Source: Cyclobacteriaceae bacterium (GTDB taxonomy: Bacteria; Bacteroidota; Bacteroidia; Cytophagales; Cyclobacteriaceae). Taken from it: DNA of 9,683 bases. How positions within the stretch are numbered: the first letter of the stretch is position 1; each line of letters begins with the position of its first letter. Under the pieces are notes generated by a model. The model saw only the letters and a program-made list of their open reading frames with translations. It did not search any database and was not told the origin of the DNA. Below are positions 1 to 5,691 of the stretch, piece by piece. The stretch spans positions 1-9,683 of the forward strand of contig JAUUZS010000113.1 of the NCBI GenBank assembly GCA_030589835.1, given 5' to 3'. Position numbers and translations under genes: made by a program.

Positions 1-156
1 CAGCTTTTTCAACAAGCTTATCGCAACTCCTTCTCCTTCTCTTATCATTCCTAAAAGAAGATGTTCGGTACCGATATAATCGTGCCCCAACCTCAATGCT
101 TCTTCTCTGCTTAATGAAATCACTTCCTTTACTCTATTCGAAAATTTTGCTTCCAT
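1..156 (-). CDS. clpC: ATP-dependent Clp protease ATP-binding subunit ClpC, N-terminal fragment
   Basis: Only the first 52 codons lie in the window; the gene continues past the left edge. The translation starts MEAKFSNRVKEVI and runs through SREEA, LGHDYIGTEHLLLGM and REGEGVA. This is the first half of the Clp N-terminal repeat domain, which binds adaptors and substrates in ClpC/ClpA-type AAA+ unfoldases. The full-length family (about 800-850 residues) unfolds proteins for ClpP in the cytoplasm. The ATG at 156 is the natural start because it sits directly before the conserved FSxRVKxVI segment. The 113 bp between this start and the upstream wbqC-like stop shows no hairpin with a T-run. I found no convincing promoter there, so read-through from the two upstream genes is possible. 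ClpC is preferred over ClpB because of the GTEHLLLGMIREGEGVA wording. Confidence 0.9.
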   Translation of the reverse strand, partial: MEAKFSNRVKEVISLSREEALRLGHDYIGTEHLLLGMIREGEGVAISLLKKL

Positions 157-269
157 ATTCTATCACTGAATATATAAAGTTACAGGTATTTGTATAATAT
201 GTTTATTCCTGCCACCCTATATTTAACGAACGTAACAATTAAACGGTTATTAATCAAATTTGTCTATTC

Positions 270-902
270 CTATGCACGGGATTTTTCTAAAATACTTCTT
301 GCTTGAGGCCCCTCGCAAAAGATCAGATCAATGATGCTTAAGTTATTAACAAAGTTACTGCCAAAAACCTGAAAATAATCAGCCGAGGTAAAAATGGAGT
401 TTTTAGTTACTGATTTTTTTGGATTTACCTCGTTTTTAGCATCAAAAACGTCATTTATTTTATTTATAGGGACTTTAACGGCATATTCAATTTTTAAGCT
501 CACATCCAATATTTCAAGACATTTGGTCAGTAACTCTTTATTGAGGTCTAACAATTGATTTGGCTTTTTGTTATAAATTTCAATAATTTCATCTTCATAA
601 TATTCAAAAAATGGAGCTTTGCCATAAGCAGATTTTAATGCCCGTATATGTTTGTTTAGCCACTTTTGATTATAGTCAATCTCAACATCATGTGTGAATA
701 GTTTTTTCCCGGAGGTTTTTTTTATGGGCACGATTAAATCCTCAATGTTATTGGCACCATTTATTCTGCATCGGTTCCGGTAGGTCTGTTTTACGTATAT
801 ATCGTCCGGATCGATAAGAATTTTGTCAAAAGAAATTAAATACGTAAAATATTGTATGCACGGAAGGTAATGCAATTCGATAAGTAAGGTGTTTTTTTCC
901 AT
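270..902 (-). CDS. WbqC-family protein
   Basis: This is a 210-residue cytoplasmic protein without a signal peptide or membrane segment. The N-terminal motif HYLPCIQYFTYL (residues 11-22) and the later blocks YVKQTYRNRCRI, DLIVPI and HDVEID, followed by W..KHIRALKSAYGKAPFF (around residues 81-99), are typical of the WbqC family. That family is named after a gene in O-antigen clusters and is widespread in Bacteroidota; its biochemical activity is not settled to my knowledge. The length matches the family. The ATG at 902 has an AAGG sequence about 6 nt upstream. Only 16 bp separate it from the upstream M16 peptidase gene, so the two are very likely co-transcribed. No polysaccharide cluster is visible nearby, so a role in surface glycan synthesis is not supported by context here. 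Confidence 0.85.
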   Translation of the reverse strand: MEKNTLLIELHYLPCIQYFTYLISFDKILIDPDDIYVKQTYRNRCRINGANNIEDLIVPIKKTSGKKLFTHDVEIDYNQKWLNKHIRALKSAYGKAPFFEYYEDEIIEIYNKKPNQLLDLNKELLTKCLEILDVSLKIEYAVKVPINKINDVFDAKNEVNPKKSVTKNSIFTSADYFQVFGSNFVNNLSIIDLIFCEGPQARSILEKSRA

Positions 903-918
903 TTTACCTTATTTCTAT

Positions 919-2163
919 TTAATCCTCGCTTTTTTTTGATTTATAATGGAGGGTACTACAATTGGCATTGACTAAAATTTCGTCCGTCATATTTAGGATA
1001 TGTTTCTTTTTTATCTTGCCTATCACATTGAGTTCTTCATTCACCAAATTCGTATTTCCCTGAGAATTGGCAACTGACAAATTTATTGATCTATTAAGTA
1101 ATTCGGTTTCAGAAAAATAGGTTGAAGATATTGCCTGGTTTATTACTTTTTCTACCTCAGTATCTGCGAGGTTATTTTTTAAATTTTCAATTTCTTCTTC
1201 TATCAATCGTTCTGCCTCGTCAATATGAACATCAGGATTAACTTTTCCTGAAATAATGAACAATCCAGGATCTTCAGTGCCGGTAATATAGGAATTGATA
1301 GAGTTAAAGGCCTTTTTGTTTTTCACGAGGCTTTGATAAAGCCGTGAAGATTTTCCCCGGCCTAGCAAATCGCTGAGTAGATCGGCGCTATGAAAACCCG
1401 TACTTTTTCTTCCTGGCATATGGTATGCTTTATAGATAGCATTGAGCGGTACATTAGCTTCTACCTCAAGAAAACGGGGAGCGCCTTGGCTGGGTTCAGA
1501 TGGAATCTTTTTATGATCCTTGCCGTATCCGGGAATATTTCCAAACCACTTTTCAACAAGTATGCGGATTTTTTTCGGATCAATATTCCCCGATATGGTT
1601 ATCACCGCATTATCCGGGGCGTAAAATTGCTCATGAAATTCCCTGACGTCCTCCAAGCTTGCCTCCTCTATATGGATAATATGCTTGCCGATTGTCGGCC
1701 AACGGTAAGGGTGAACATTATATGCTAATGGCTGAAGCTTTAGCCACACATCACCATAGGGCACGTCCAGATAGCGTTGCTTGAATTCCTCGATCACTAC
1801 ATTTTTCTGGTTAGCCAGATTTTTTTCATCCAAATTCAAATATTGCATCCGGTCTGATTCCGCCCATAGCGCGGTTTCGATATTTTCGGCGCTTAATATC
1901 ATATAATAATTGGTGATGTCTGTATTGGTAAACGCATTGTTTTCTGCTCCGGCGCTTTGTAATATTTTATCAAAATCAGGGACGTTTTTTGACCCGCCAA
2001 ACATCAGATGTTCAAAAAGGTGTGCAAACCCGGTTTTTTGGGGATGTTCATTTCTTGAGCCGACTTTATACAATATATTTACTACAGCCAATGGCGTGCT
2101 TTTGTCGACATGGGTAATCAATGTTAGGCCATTAGATAGAATATGCTCTTGGTATTTAATCAT
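919..2163 (-). CDS. M16 family zinc metallopeptidase (insulinase/processing-peptidase type)
   Basis: This 414-residue protein carries the inverted zinc motif HxxEH as H48-L-F-E51-H52, inside FAHLFEHLMFGG. A Glu in VVIEEFKQR (E125 or E126) is placed as the third zinc ligand about 74 residues later, as the family requires. N-terminal features LSNGLTLI and VNILYKVGSRNE and the C-terminal-domain motif GRGKSSRLYQSL (around residues 268-279) complete the usual two-domain half-clamshell. M16B enzymes cut short unfolded peptides, and the length fits a single active subunit. An inactive partner subunit, often encoded beside the active one in Bacteroidota, is not present here. No signal peptide is visible, so a cytoplasmic location is the simplest reading. 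The start ATG at 2163 has no clear Shine-Dalgarno. It is the first gene of a minus-strand unit with the WbqC-family gene. Confidence 0.93.
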   Translation of the reverse strand: MIKYQEHILSNGLTLITHVDKSTPLAVVNILYKVGSRNEHPQKTGFAHLFEHLMFGGSKNVPDFDKILQSAGAENNAFTNTDITNYYMILSAENIETALWAESDRMQYLNLDEKNLANQKNVVIEEFKQRYLDVPYGDVWLKLQPLAYNVHPYRWPTIGKHIIHIEEASLEDVREFHEQFYAPDNAVITISGNIDPKKIRILVEKWFGNIPGYGKDHKKIPSEPSQGAPRFLEVEANVPLNAIYKAYHMPGRKSTGFHSADLLSDLLGRGKSSRLYQSLVKNKKAFNSINSYITGTEDPGLFIISGKVNPDVHIDEAERLIEEEIENLKNNLADTEVEKVINQAISSTYFSETELLNRSINLSVANSQGNTNLVNEELNVIGKIKKKHILNMTDEILVNANCSTLHYKSKKSED

Positions 2164-2179
2164 ATTTGAATTGAATGCT

Positions 2180-2212
2180 CAAAAATACAACTACTTTATC
2201 ACGTTTGCCCAA
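2180..2212 (-). promoter_or_regulatory. Putative Bacteroidota-type promoter for the M16 peptidase gene
   Basis: Read on the minus strand, TATTTTTG (2187 down to 2180) matches the Bacteroidota -7 consensus TAnnTTTG. A TTG (2212 to 2210) lies upstream with a 22-nt spacer, slightly longer than the usual 19-21. Transcription would start only about a dozen bases before the ATG at 2163. The site lies just outside the inverted-repeat element at 2225-2693. It is a pattern match only; AT-rich DNA gives chance hits. Confidence 0.35.
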
Positions 2213-2224
2213 TTACTTTTTCTT

Positions 2225-2693
2225 GGGTGTACGACAGTTTGGAAAAAAAGGAGATTAGCAAATTGGTAACACAAGAATTGAACAGCCTGGAGATTATTAA
2301 GTGGAATAAAAGGATACTTCACGCAAAGACCGCCAAAATAAAATACGTAAAGCAACTAAGTCAATTAAAAATTGAAGCCACAGCGTGAGATTTCAACAGC
2401 TGCTGATTTAAAATGAATTAAGAACATTCGAACATTTGAATGAAGAATGTAGAAATAAAATTGAGTGTTCTGAAATACATTTGAGCTATAGCCTTTTTCT
2501 TTATTTCAAAAATCAATTGTTCCATTATTCTTCTTTCTCACAATATTGATCTAAAAAGCCGCTTAATTATCGTTAACATGTTTGCATTAATTGCTTTTTA
2601 TGAGGCTAATTGTTTTACGTCCTTAGCAAAACGCTTGATTTTTTTGGTGAACCATTTGCAGATATCAACAATTCGCAAAGGTGTCGTACACCC
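2225..2693. mobile_element. Putative MITE-like or degenerate insertion-sequence element with terminal inverted repeats
   Basis: The 12-mer GGGTGTACGACA at 2225-2236 recurs as its exact reverse complement at 2682-2693. Both ends open with GGG, as many IS ends do. Similarity continues inward: 2251-2272 (GAGATTAGCAAATTGGTAAC and on) resembles the inverted 2646-2666 (GATATCTGCAAATGGTTCAC and on), giving imperfect inverted ends of about 50 bp. The direct repeat TTTTCT at 2218-2223 and 2694-2699 flanks the segment, directly on the right and with one T between on the left, like a target-site duplication. No transposase is recognisable inside, so it would be non-autonomous or decayed. I cannot name the IS family. 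It sits between two divergent promoters without interrupting a gene. An alternative is chance similarity in AT-rich DNA, or a regulatory inverted repeat, though arms 470 bp apart fit the latter poorly. Confidence 0.5.
2263..2388 (+). CDS. Small basic hypothetical ORF inside the inverted-repeat element (41 residues)
   Basis: Starting at TTG 2263, the frame is open for 41 codons and ends at TGA 2386. The peptide is Lys-rich and amphipathic (NSLEIIKWNKRIL near the middle, YVKQLSQLKIEATA at the end). An AAAGGAG sequence at 2247-2253 lies 9 nt before the TTG, which is an unusually good ribosome-binding site for this window. The same frame is open back to GTG 2227, inside the terminal repeat. I do not recognise the peptide. 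It could be a remnant of a gene carried by the element, or simply an open frame without function. Confidence 0.2.
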   Translation: MVTQELNSLEIIKWNKRILHAKTAKIKYVKQLSQLKIEATA

Positions 2694-2782
2694 TTTTCTG
2701 CTTAAAAGAGTACTATTTTGAGATATTTATTACAATTACCACCTAAATCAAACGTATTTATTATATAAAGTATGGGAAATGA

Positions 2783-2790
2783 TATCTTTG
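2783..2790 (+). promoter_or_regulatory. Possible -7 promoter box for the repeat-protein operon
   Basis: TATCTTTG matches TAnnTTTG and lies about 53 bp upstream of the TTG start at 2844. The -33 element is poor: the nearest candidate is TTTA at 2757-2760, with a 22-nt spacer. It lies outside the inverted-repeat element. The evidence is only a box match plus sensible position. Confidence 0.3.
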
Positions 2791-2843
2791 AAGCTTAAAA
2801 TGGTCGAATAGATTTATACATGGTCTAAAGGCAAAAGTTCAGT

Positions 2844-5246
2844 TTGATACACAAGTTAATATATTTCCGGAAGGGCAACGGCATCCTTTTAATTTGCGTA
2901 ATGGTGTTTTGCATGATTTTTTGTGTACAAACAGGCTTGTTGGCGCAATCTAATTTGCCTTCAAAAATAAATACGGAAAAAGGAGGATTGAAAATAAGAA
3001 AGCACTCCGAGAATGCGCGGAAAAAGAAAAGCAAGGGTAATATAAAAAGGAAAAGCAAGGTATTACAAAAGTTTTACTATAAGAAGAAGTCAAAGCAGAT
3101 AAAATATGCAGGGACGTACTGGGTTGATCCAAGACCAAAAGATTTTACGGCAATCAAAGAGCGCGTAGAAAGAAGCCCCTCTAGGAAGAACCTGCAAACC
3201 TACAAGAACAGGAAATCTTTTTTTCGGTCGAGTTCAAACCAGCGGCATAAGAGTTATGGGGCAGAAGTGGTTTTGAAGAGAAATGTGACCCTTGATTATA
3301 AATATTCTTCCAAGGCGAAAATACAAAGCAAAGGCAAAAGCAAAATTTTTTCACCTAGATTGAATTACAGGAAATCCAGCCGTCAAAAGCAAAAACATCC
3401 AGGAAATATATTTTTAAAGCCTGAAGCCACAAAAAAGGATTTCAATGAGATAAAAGCACGGGTTGAAAAAAATCCCGGGAGATCCATGGCGAAGCAATTA
3501 AACAAGCAAAAAAGCCGTGCGACATATAATGCCTCATTAACACAAAATTACCGGGGAGAGATGATTTCGAAAGGGCCTTCTTCCAAAAAAAAATCGTATA
3601 AGTATTATTCAAAAGTCAATCAAAAGTCATCGGGTGTTCTCAAAGCCAGAAGACATAAATCAGCGGAGAGGCATCGAAAATATAAATCAGCTTCCATGAC
3701 CTCACAGCAGGGGACATTAAAATACTTGAAAAAAAAATATAGGAACCAGCAAATTGAAGGAAAGTCATTAAATCATTCACAATATGAAGATTATGCTAAA
3801 GTGCTTACAAAAAAGGATCAAAATAGATTTTTGAAGAGAGACTCGAAAATTTCCGGGAACTATAAGGGAAATATCAATATGCTTGATAAAAAATTTAGAA
3901 ATCAGCAAATCGAAGGAAAGTCATTGAATCACACTCAATATGAGGGTTATACCAAAGTGCTTTCTAAAAGGAAAAAGGATAAATATAATTCGAATGGTTC
4001 TAGAAATAGTGGAAGTTACGCAGGAAACATCAAGGAGATTTCAAAAAGGAAGCAGGGTAAATATAGGTCTAAAGATGCTAACTTTTCAGGAAGTTACGCA
4101 GGAAATATAATAGTGACTTCTCCGAGAACTAAAAAGCAGCAAATGGAATGGAATTCATTGAATCATGCTCAAAATGAGGGAAATATCAAGGTGCTGTCGA
4201 AAAAGAAACAGGATAAATTTATGCTGAAGGATTCGAAATTTACAAGAAGTTATGTAGGAAATATTAAAATGATGTCTCCTAAATACAAAAAACAGCAAAT
4301 GCAAGGGAAATCATTAAATCAGTCTCAATATGAGGGAAATATCAAGGTGCAGTCAAAAAAGAAAAAGGACGAATTTTTGGCGAAGGTTTCGGGATCATTG
4401 GGAAGCTATGCAGGAAACATTGTGGCGGTTTCTCCAAAATTAAGGAGACTGGAGATGGAGGGCAAATCCTTGAACATGACAACATATCGGGGGGAGATGA
4501 AAATAAAAAATCGGGGTAGGGCCCAGGAAAGGCAGCCAAAGAATAACATGGATATGGCAGCTTATCAGGGAGACATCATTATTCTGGCCAGAGACAGAAA
4601 AAACCTTGAATATGAGTACAGATCCAAGGTACAACACAATTATAAAGGTGCTCTTAATCAAAAAAATTATGTGAAGATGAATGATGGTCGCAAAGCACTA
4701 TCTAATGCCATGGCAAATTTTCAGGGTAATTTAATCATGTCTAGAGATGTTAAAAAGGAGAAGCAATATGAATATATGTCCATAACGGCACACAATTATA
4801 AAGGGGCTTTAAATCAAAAAAATTATGCAAGGATGAATGATAATCGCAAAGCACATTCTAATGCCATGGCCAATTTTAAAGGTGATTTAATTATCCCCAG
4901 AGATGATAAAAAAGAGAAACTACATGAATATATGTCCATTACAGCACACAATTACTCAGGAAACGTCAGAATAAAAAAGCAATATGCCCGGGACAACTAT
5001 TTTCGCAACATCTCTGAGAGAAACCGTCAGATCATAGGCAATTATAGAGTAAAAACCGGGTTGGCAAAAGATATCGAACAGCAAATTGTTTCAGCGAAAG
5101 TCCATAATTATCAGGGAGGCCCGAAGATGGGTATATTTTCACGCATATGGCTAACCCTGTTCGACAATACTGGAAAACTGGAGAAGTTAGACGACAAGAC
5201 AAAGAAACCGGAGTATGATAGTCGTGAATATAAAATTTGGTATTAG
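2844..5246 (+). CDS. Large secreted, Lys/Arg-rich 26-residue-repeat protein, unknown family
   Basis: This is an 800-residue protein that I do not recognise. Residues 1-34 form a signal peptide: basic start (HKLIYFRKGNG), hydrophobic core ILLICVMVFCMIFCV, then LLA-Q at the likely cleavage site. The start is TTG 2844. An in-frame TAA lies 15 bp upstream, and the next ATG (residue 20) would remove the basic part of the signal. The mature chain has no Cys and is very basic; residues 51-100 hold 19 Lys/Arg against 3 Asp/Glu. Residues 99-114 and 198-213 share KDFxxIKxRVExxPxR, 99 residues apart. From about residue 236 to 760 the protein is a 26-residue repeat with core Y-x-G-N-I-x-V, and alternate units pair into 52-residue blocks. 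It ends EYKIWY, with the alternating terminal aromatic pattern of outer-membrane strands. I infer an exported structural or polyanion-binding surface protein. It is probably co-transcribed with ytxJ, 3 bp downstream. Confidence 0.85.
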   Translation: MIHKLIYFRKGNGILLICVMVFCMIFCVQTGLLAQSNLPSKINTEKGGLKIRKHSENARKKKSKGNIKRKSKVLQKFYYKKKSKQIKYAGTYWVDPRPKDFTAIKERVERSPSRKNLQTYKNRKSFFRSSSNQRHKSYGAEVVLKRNVTLDYKYSSKAKIQSKGKSKIFSPRLNYRKSSRQKQKHPGNIFLKPEATKKDFNEIKARVEKNPGRSMAKQLNKQKSRATYNASLTQNYRGEMISKGPSSKKKSYKYYSKVNQKSSGVLKARRHKSAERHRKYKSASMTSQQGTLKYLKKKYRNQQIEGKSLNHSQYEDYAKVLTKKDQNRFLKRDSKISGNYKGNINMLDKKFRNQQIEGKSLNHTQYEGYTKVLSKRKKDKYNSNGSRNSGSYAGNIKEISKRKQGKYRSKDANFSGSYAGNIIVTSPRTKKQQMEWNSLNHAQNEGNIKVLSKKKQDKFMLKDSKFTRSYVGNIKMMSPKYKKQQMQGKSLNQSQYEGNIKVQSKKKKDEFLAKVSGSLGSYAGNIVAVSPKLRRLEMEGKSLNMTTYRGEMKIKNRGRAQERQPKNNMDMAAYQGDIIILARDRKNLEYEYRSKVQHNYKGALNQKNYVKMNDGRKALSNAMANFQGNLIMSRDVKKEKQYEYMSITAHNYKGALNQKNYARMNDNRKAHSNAMANFKGDLIIPRDDKKEKLHEYMSITAHNYSGNVRIKKQYARDNYFRNISERNRQIIGNYRVKTGLAKDIEQQIVSAKVHNYQGGPKMGIFSRIWLTLFDNTGKLEKLDDKTKKPEYDSREYKIWY
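3138..3482 (+). repeat. N-terminal duplicated block in the repeat protein (99-residue spacing)
   Basis: Two copies of KDFxxIKxRVExxPxR are encoded at 3138-3185 and 3435-3482. Each follows a short YAG/HPG beta-like segment and a V/K-x-P stretch. The spacing is 99 residues (297 bp). This block is distinct from the 26-residue repeats that follow and may be a separate small domain present twice. Confidence 0.7.
3549..5123 (+). repeat. Tandem array of 26-residue (78-bp) coding repeats, paired into 52-residue (156-bp) blocks
   Basis: Counting from the TTG start, residue 238 and every 26th residue to 758 is Gly, except Asp at 316: 21 positions in strict phase. Two residues before each of these, Tyr occurs 15 times and Phe twice. 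The residues after Gly are often N/D-I/L-x-V/I. Alternate units resemble each other more than neighbours do, for example QQxxGKSLNxSQYEGNIKV against SYAGNIxxxSPK, so the evolutionary unit is about 52 residues. The best-conserved blocks begin at residues 600 and 652, with about 41 of 52 residues identical and long DNA matches 156 bp apart. The motif recalls the YxG of MORN repeats but lacks their length and second Gly pair. Confidence 0.9.
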
Positions 5247-5249
5247 TAT

Positions 5250-5582
5250 ATGAAATGGAACAAACTCGAGACACTTGATACCCTGGATGATATAATCGGC
5301 AAATCGTGTACGGTACCTATAGTTATTTTTAAACACAGTACCAGATGCTCCATCAGTTCCATGGCCCTGAATAGAATGTCGCAAGGAATAGAGCATACAC
5401 CTTACTATTTAATTGATATCATCGCACATCGAAACATCTCCAATGAAGTTTCAGAGCGGTTTAATATAATTCATCAGTCACCACAGGTATTAATTATTCA
5501 TCAAGGCAAGTGTATTTATGAGGCATCACATTTGGAAATATCATCTTCTGAATTGGAAAAGCAGATTTCAAATATTAAATAA
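5250..5582 (+). CDS. ytxJ: Bacillithiol-system thioredoxin-like protein YtxJ (BrxC family)
   Basis: This is a 110-residue cytoplasmic thioredoxin-fold protein. The segment VPIVIFKHSTRCSISSMAL (residues 22-40) matches the YtxJ/BrxC active-site region, where family members carry KHSTxCxIS with one redox Cys, here C33. C20 is a second cysteine. The later pattern NEVSERFNIIHQSPQVLIIHQGKCIYEASH is the thioredoxin-like beta-strand with the cis-Pro (SPQ), followed by the usual G-x-x-x-x-x-x-S/T-H ending. Family knowledge places these proteins in removing bacillithiol from S-bacillithiolated proteins or in related disulfide reduction. The ATG is 3 bp after the stop of the repeat-protein gene, so translation may be coupled, although no functional link is evident because the repeat protein has no Cys after its signal peptide. 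No obvious terminator follows. Confidence 0.9.
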   Translation: MKWNKLETLDTLDDIIGKSCTVPIVIFKHSTRCSISSMALNRMSQGIEHTPYYLIDIIAHRNISNEVSERFNIIHQSPQVLIIHQGKCIYEASHLEISSSELEKQISNIK

Positions 5583-5629
5583 ATAAAAGCGTTTTTGTCT
5601 TCCAGAAGCTATATAATAGGGATATTAAT

Positions 5630-5659
5630 TTTGGAATTGTTTTCAATAAACTAATTTTG
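5630..5659 (+). promoter_or_regulatory. Bacteroidota-type promoter for the outer-membrane protein gene
   Basis: TTTG at 5630-5633 and TAATTTTG at 5652-5659 match the Bacteroidota -33 (TTTG) and -7 (TAnnTTTG) elements with an 18-nt spacer, close to the usual 19-21. The predicted transcript start is about 5664-5666, some 27 nt before the ATG at 5692. This is the best promoter match in the window. It also argues against the GTG at 5659 being the start codon, since that G is the last base of the -7 box. Confidence 0.5.
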
Positions 5660-5691
5660 TGTATTGTCGTTATACCTATGAAATATATTAT

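Larger units (their letters stand above)
2164..2843. other. 680-bp divergent intergenic region
   Basis: This region separates the minus-strand M16 gene from the plus-strand repeat-protein gene. It holds a possible promoter at each end and a 469-bp inverted-repeat-bounded segment between them (2225-2693). It also holds one short candidate ORF. I see no long ORF, tRNA or other structured RNA in it. Positions 2389-2640 are AT-rich with only scattered weak inverted repeats. Confidence 0.6.

Noticed and set aside
157..269. Promoter for clpC in the gap after the WbqC-family gene
   Set aside because: TAACTTTA (minus strand, 183 to 176) is the only near match, and no -33 element stands at a suitable distance.
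1390..1728. Plus-strand 112-residue open frame
   Set aside because: It lies entirely antisense within the well-supported M16 peptidase gene and resembles nothing known.
1910..2269. Plus-strand 119-residue open frame running out of the M16 gene
   Set aside because: Mostly antisense to the conserved zinc-site region; no recognisable motif or start context.
2452..2507. GAAATAAA ... TTTATTTC inverted repeat with a 40-bp spacer
   Set aside because: Short and AT-only, expected by chance in this AT-rich stretch; no T-run or gene end to make it a terminator.
3549..5123. Regular 78/156-bp repeats considered as a CRISPR array or non-coding satellite
   Set aside because: The repeats are degenerate at DNA level but conserved at protein level in one uninterrupted frame, with no constant repeat/variable spacer pattern.
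3549..5123. MORN or YD/RHS repeats as the identity of the array
   Set aside because: The Y-x-G start recalls MORN, but the 26-residue period, the absence of the second Gly pair and the very basic composition do not fit. The YD motif of RHS repeats is absent.
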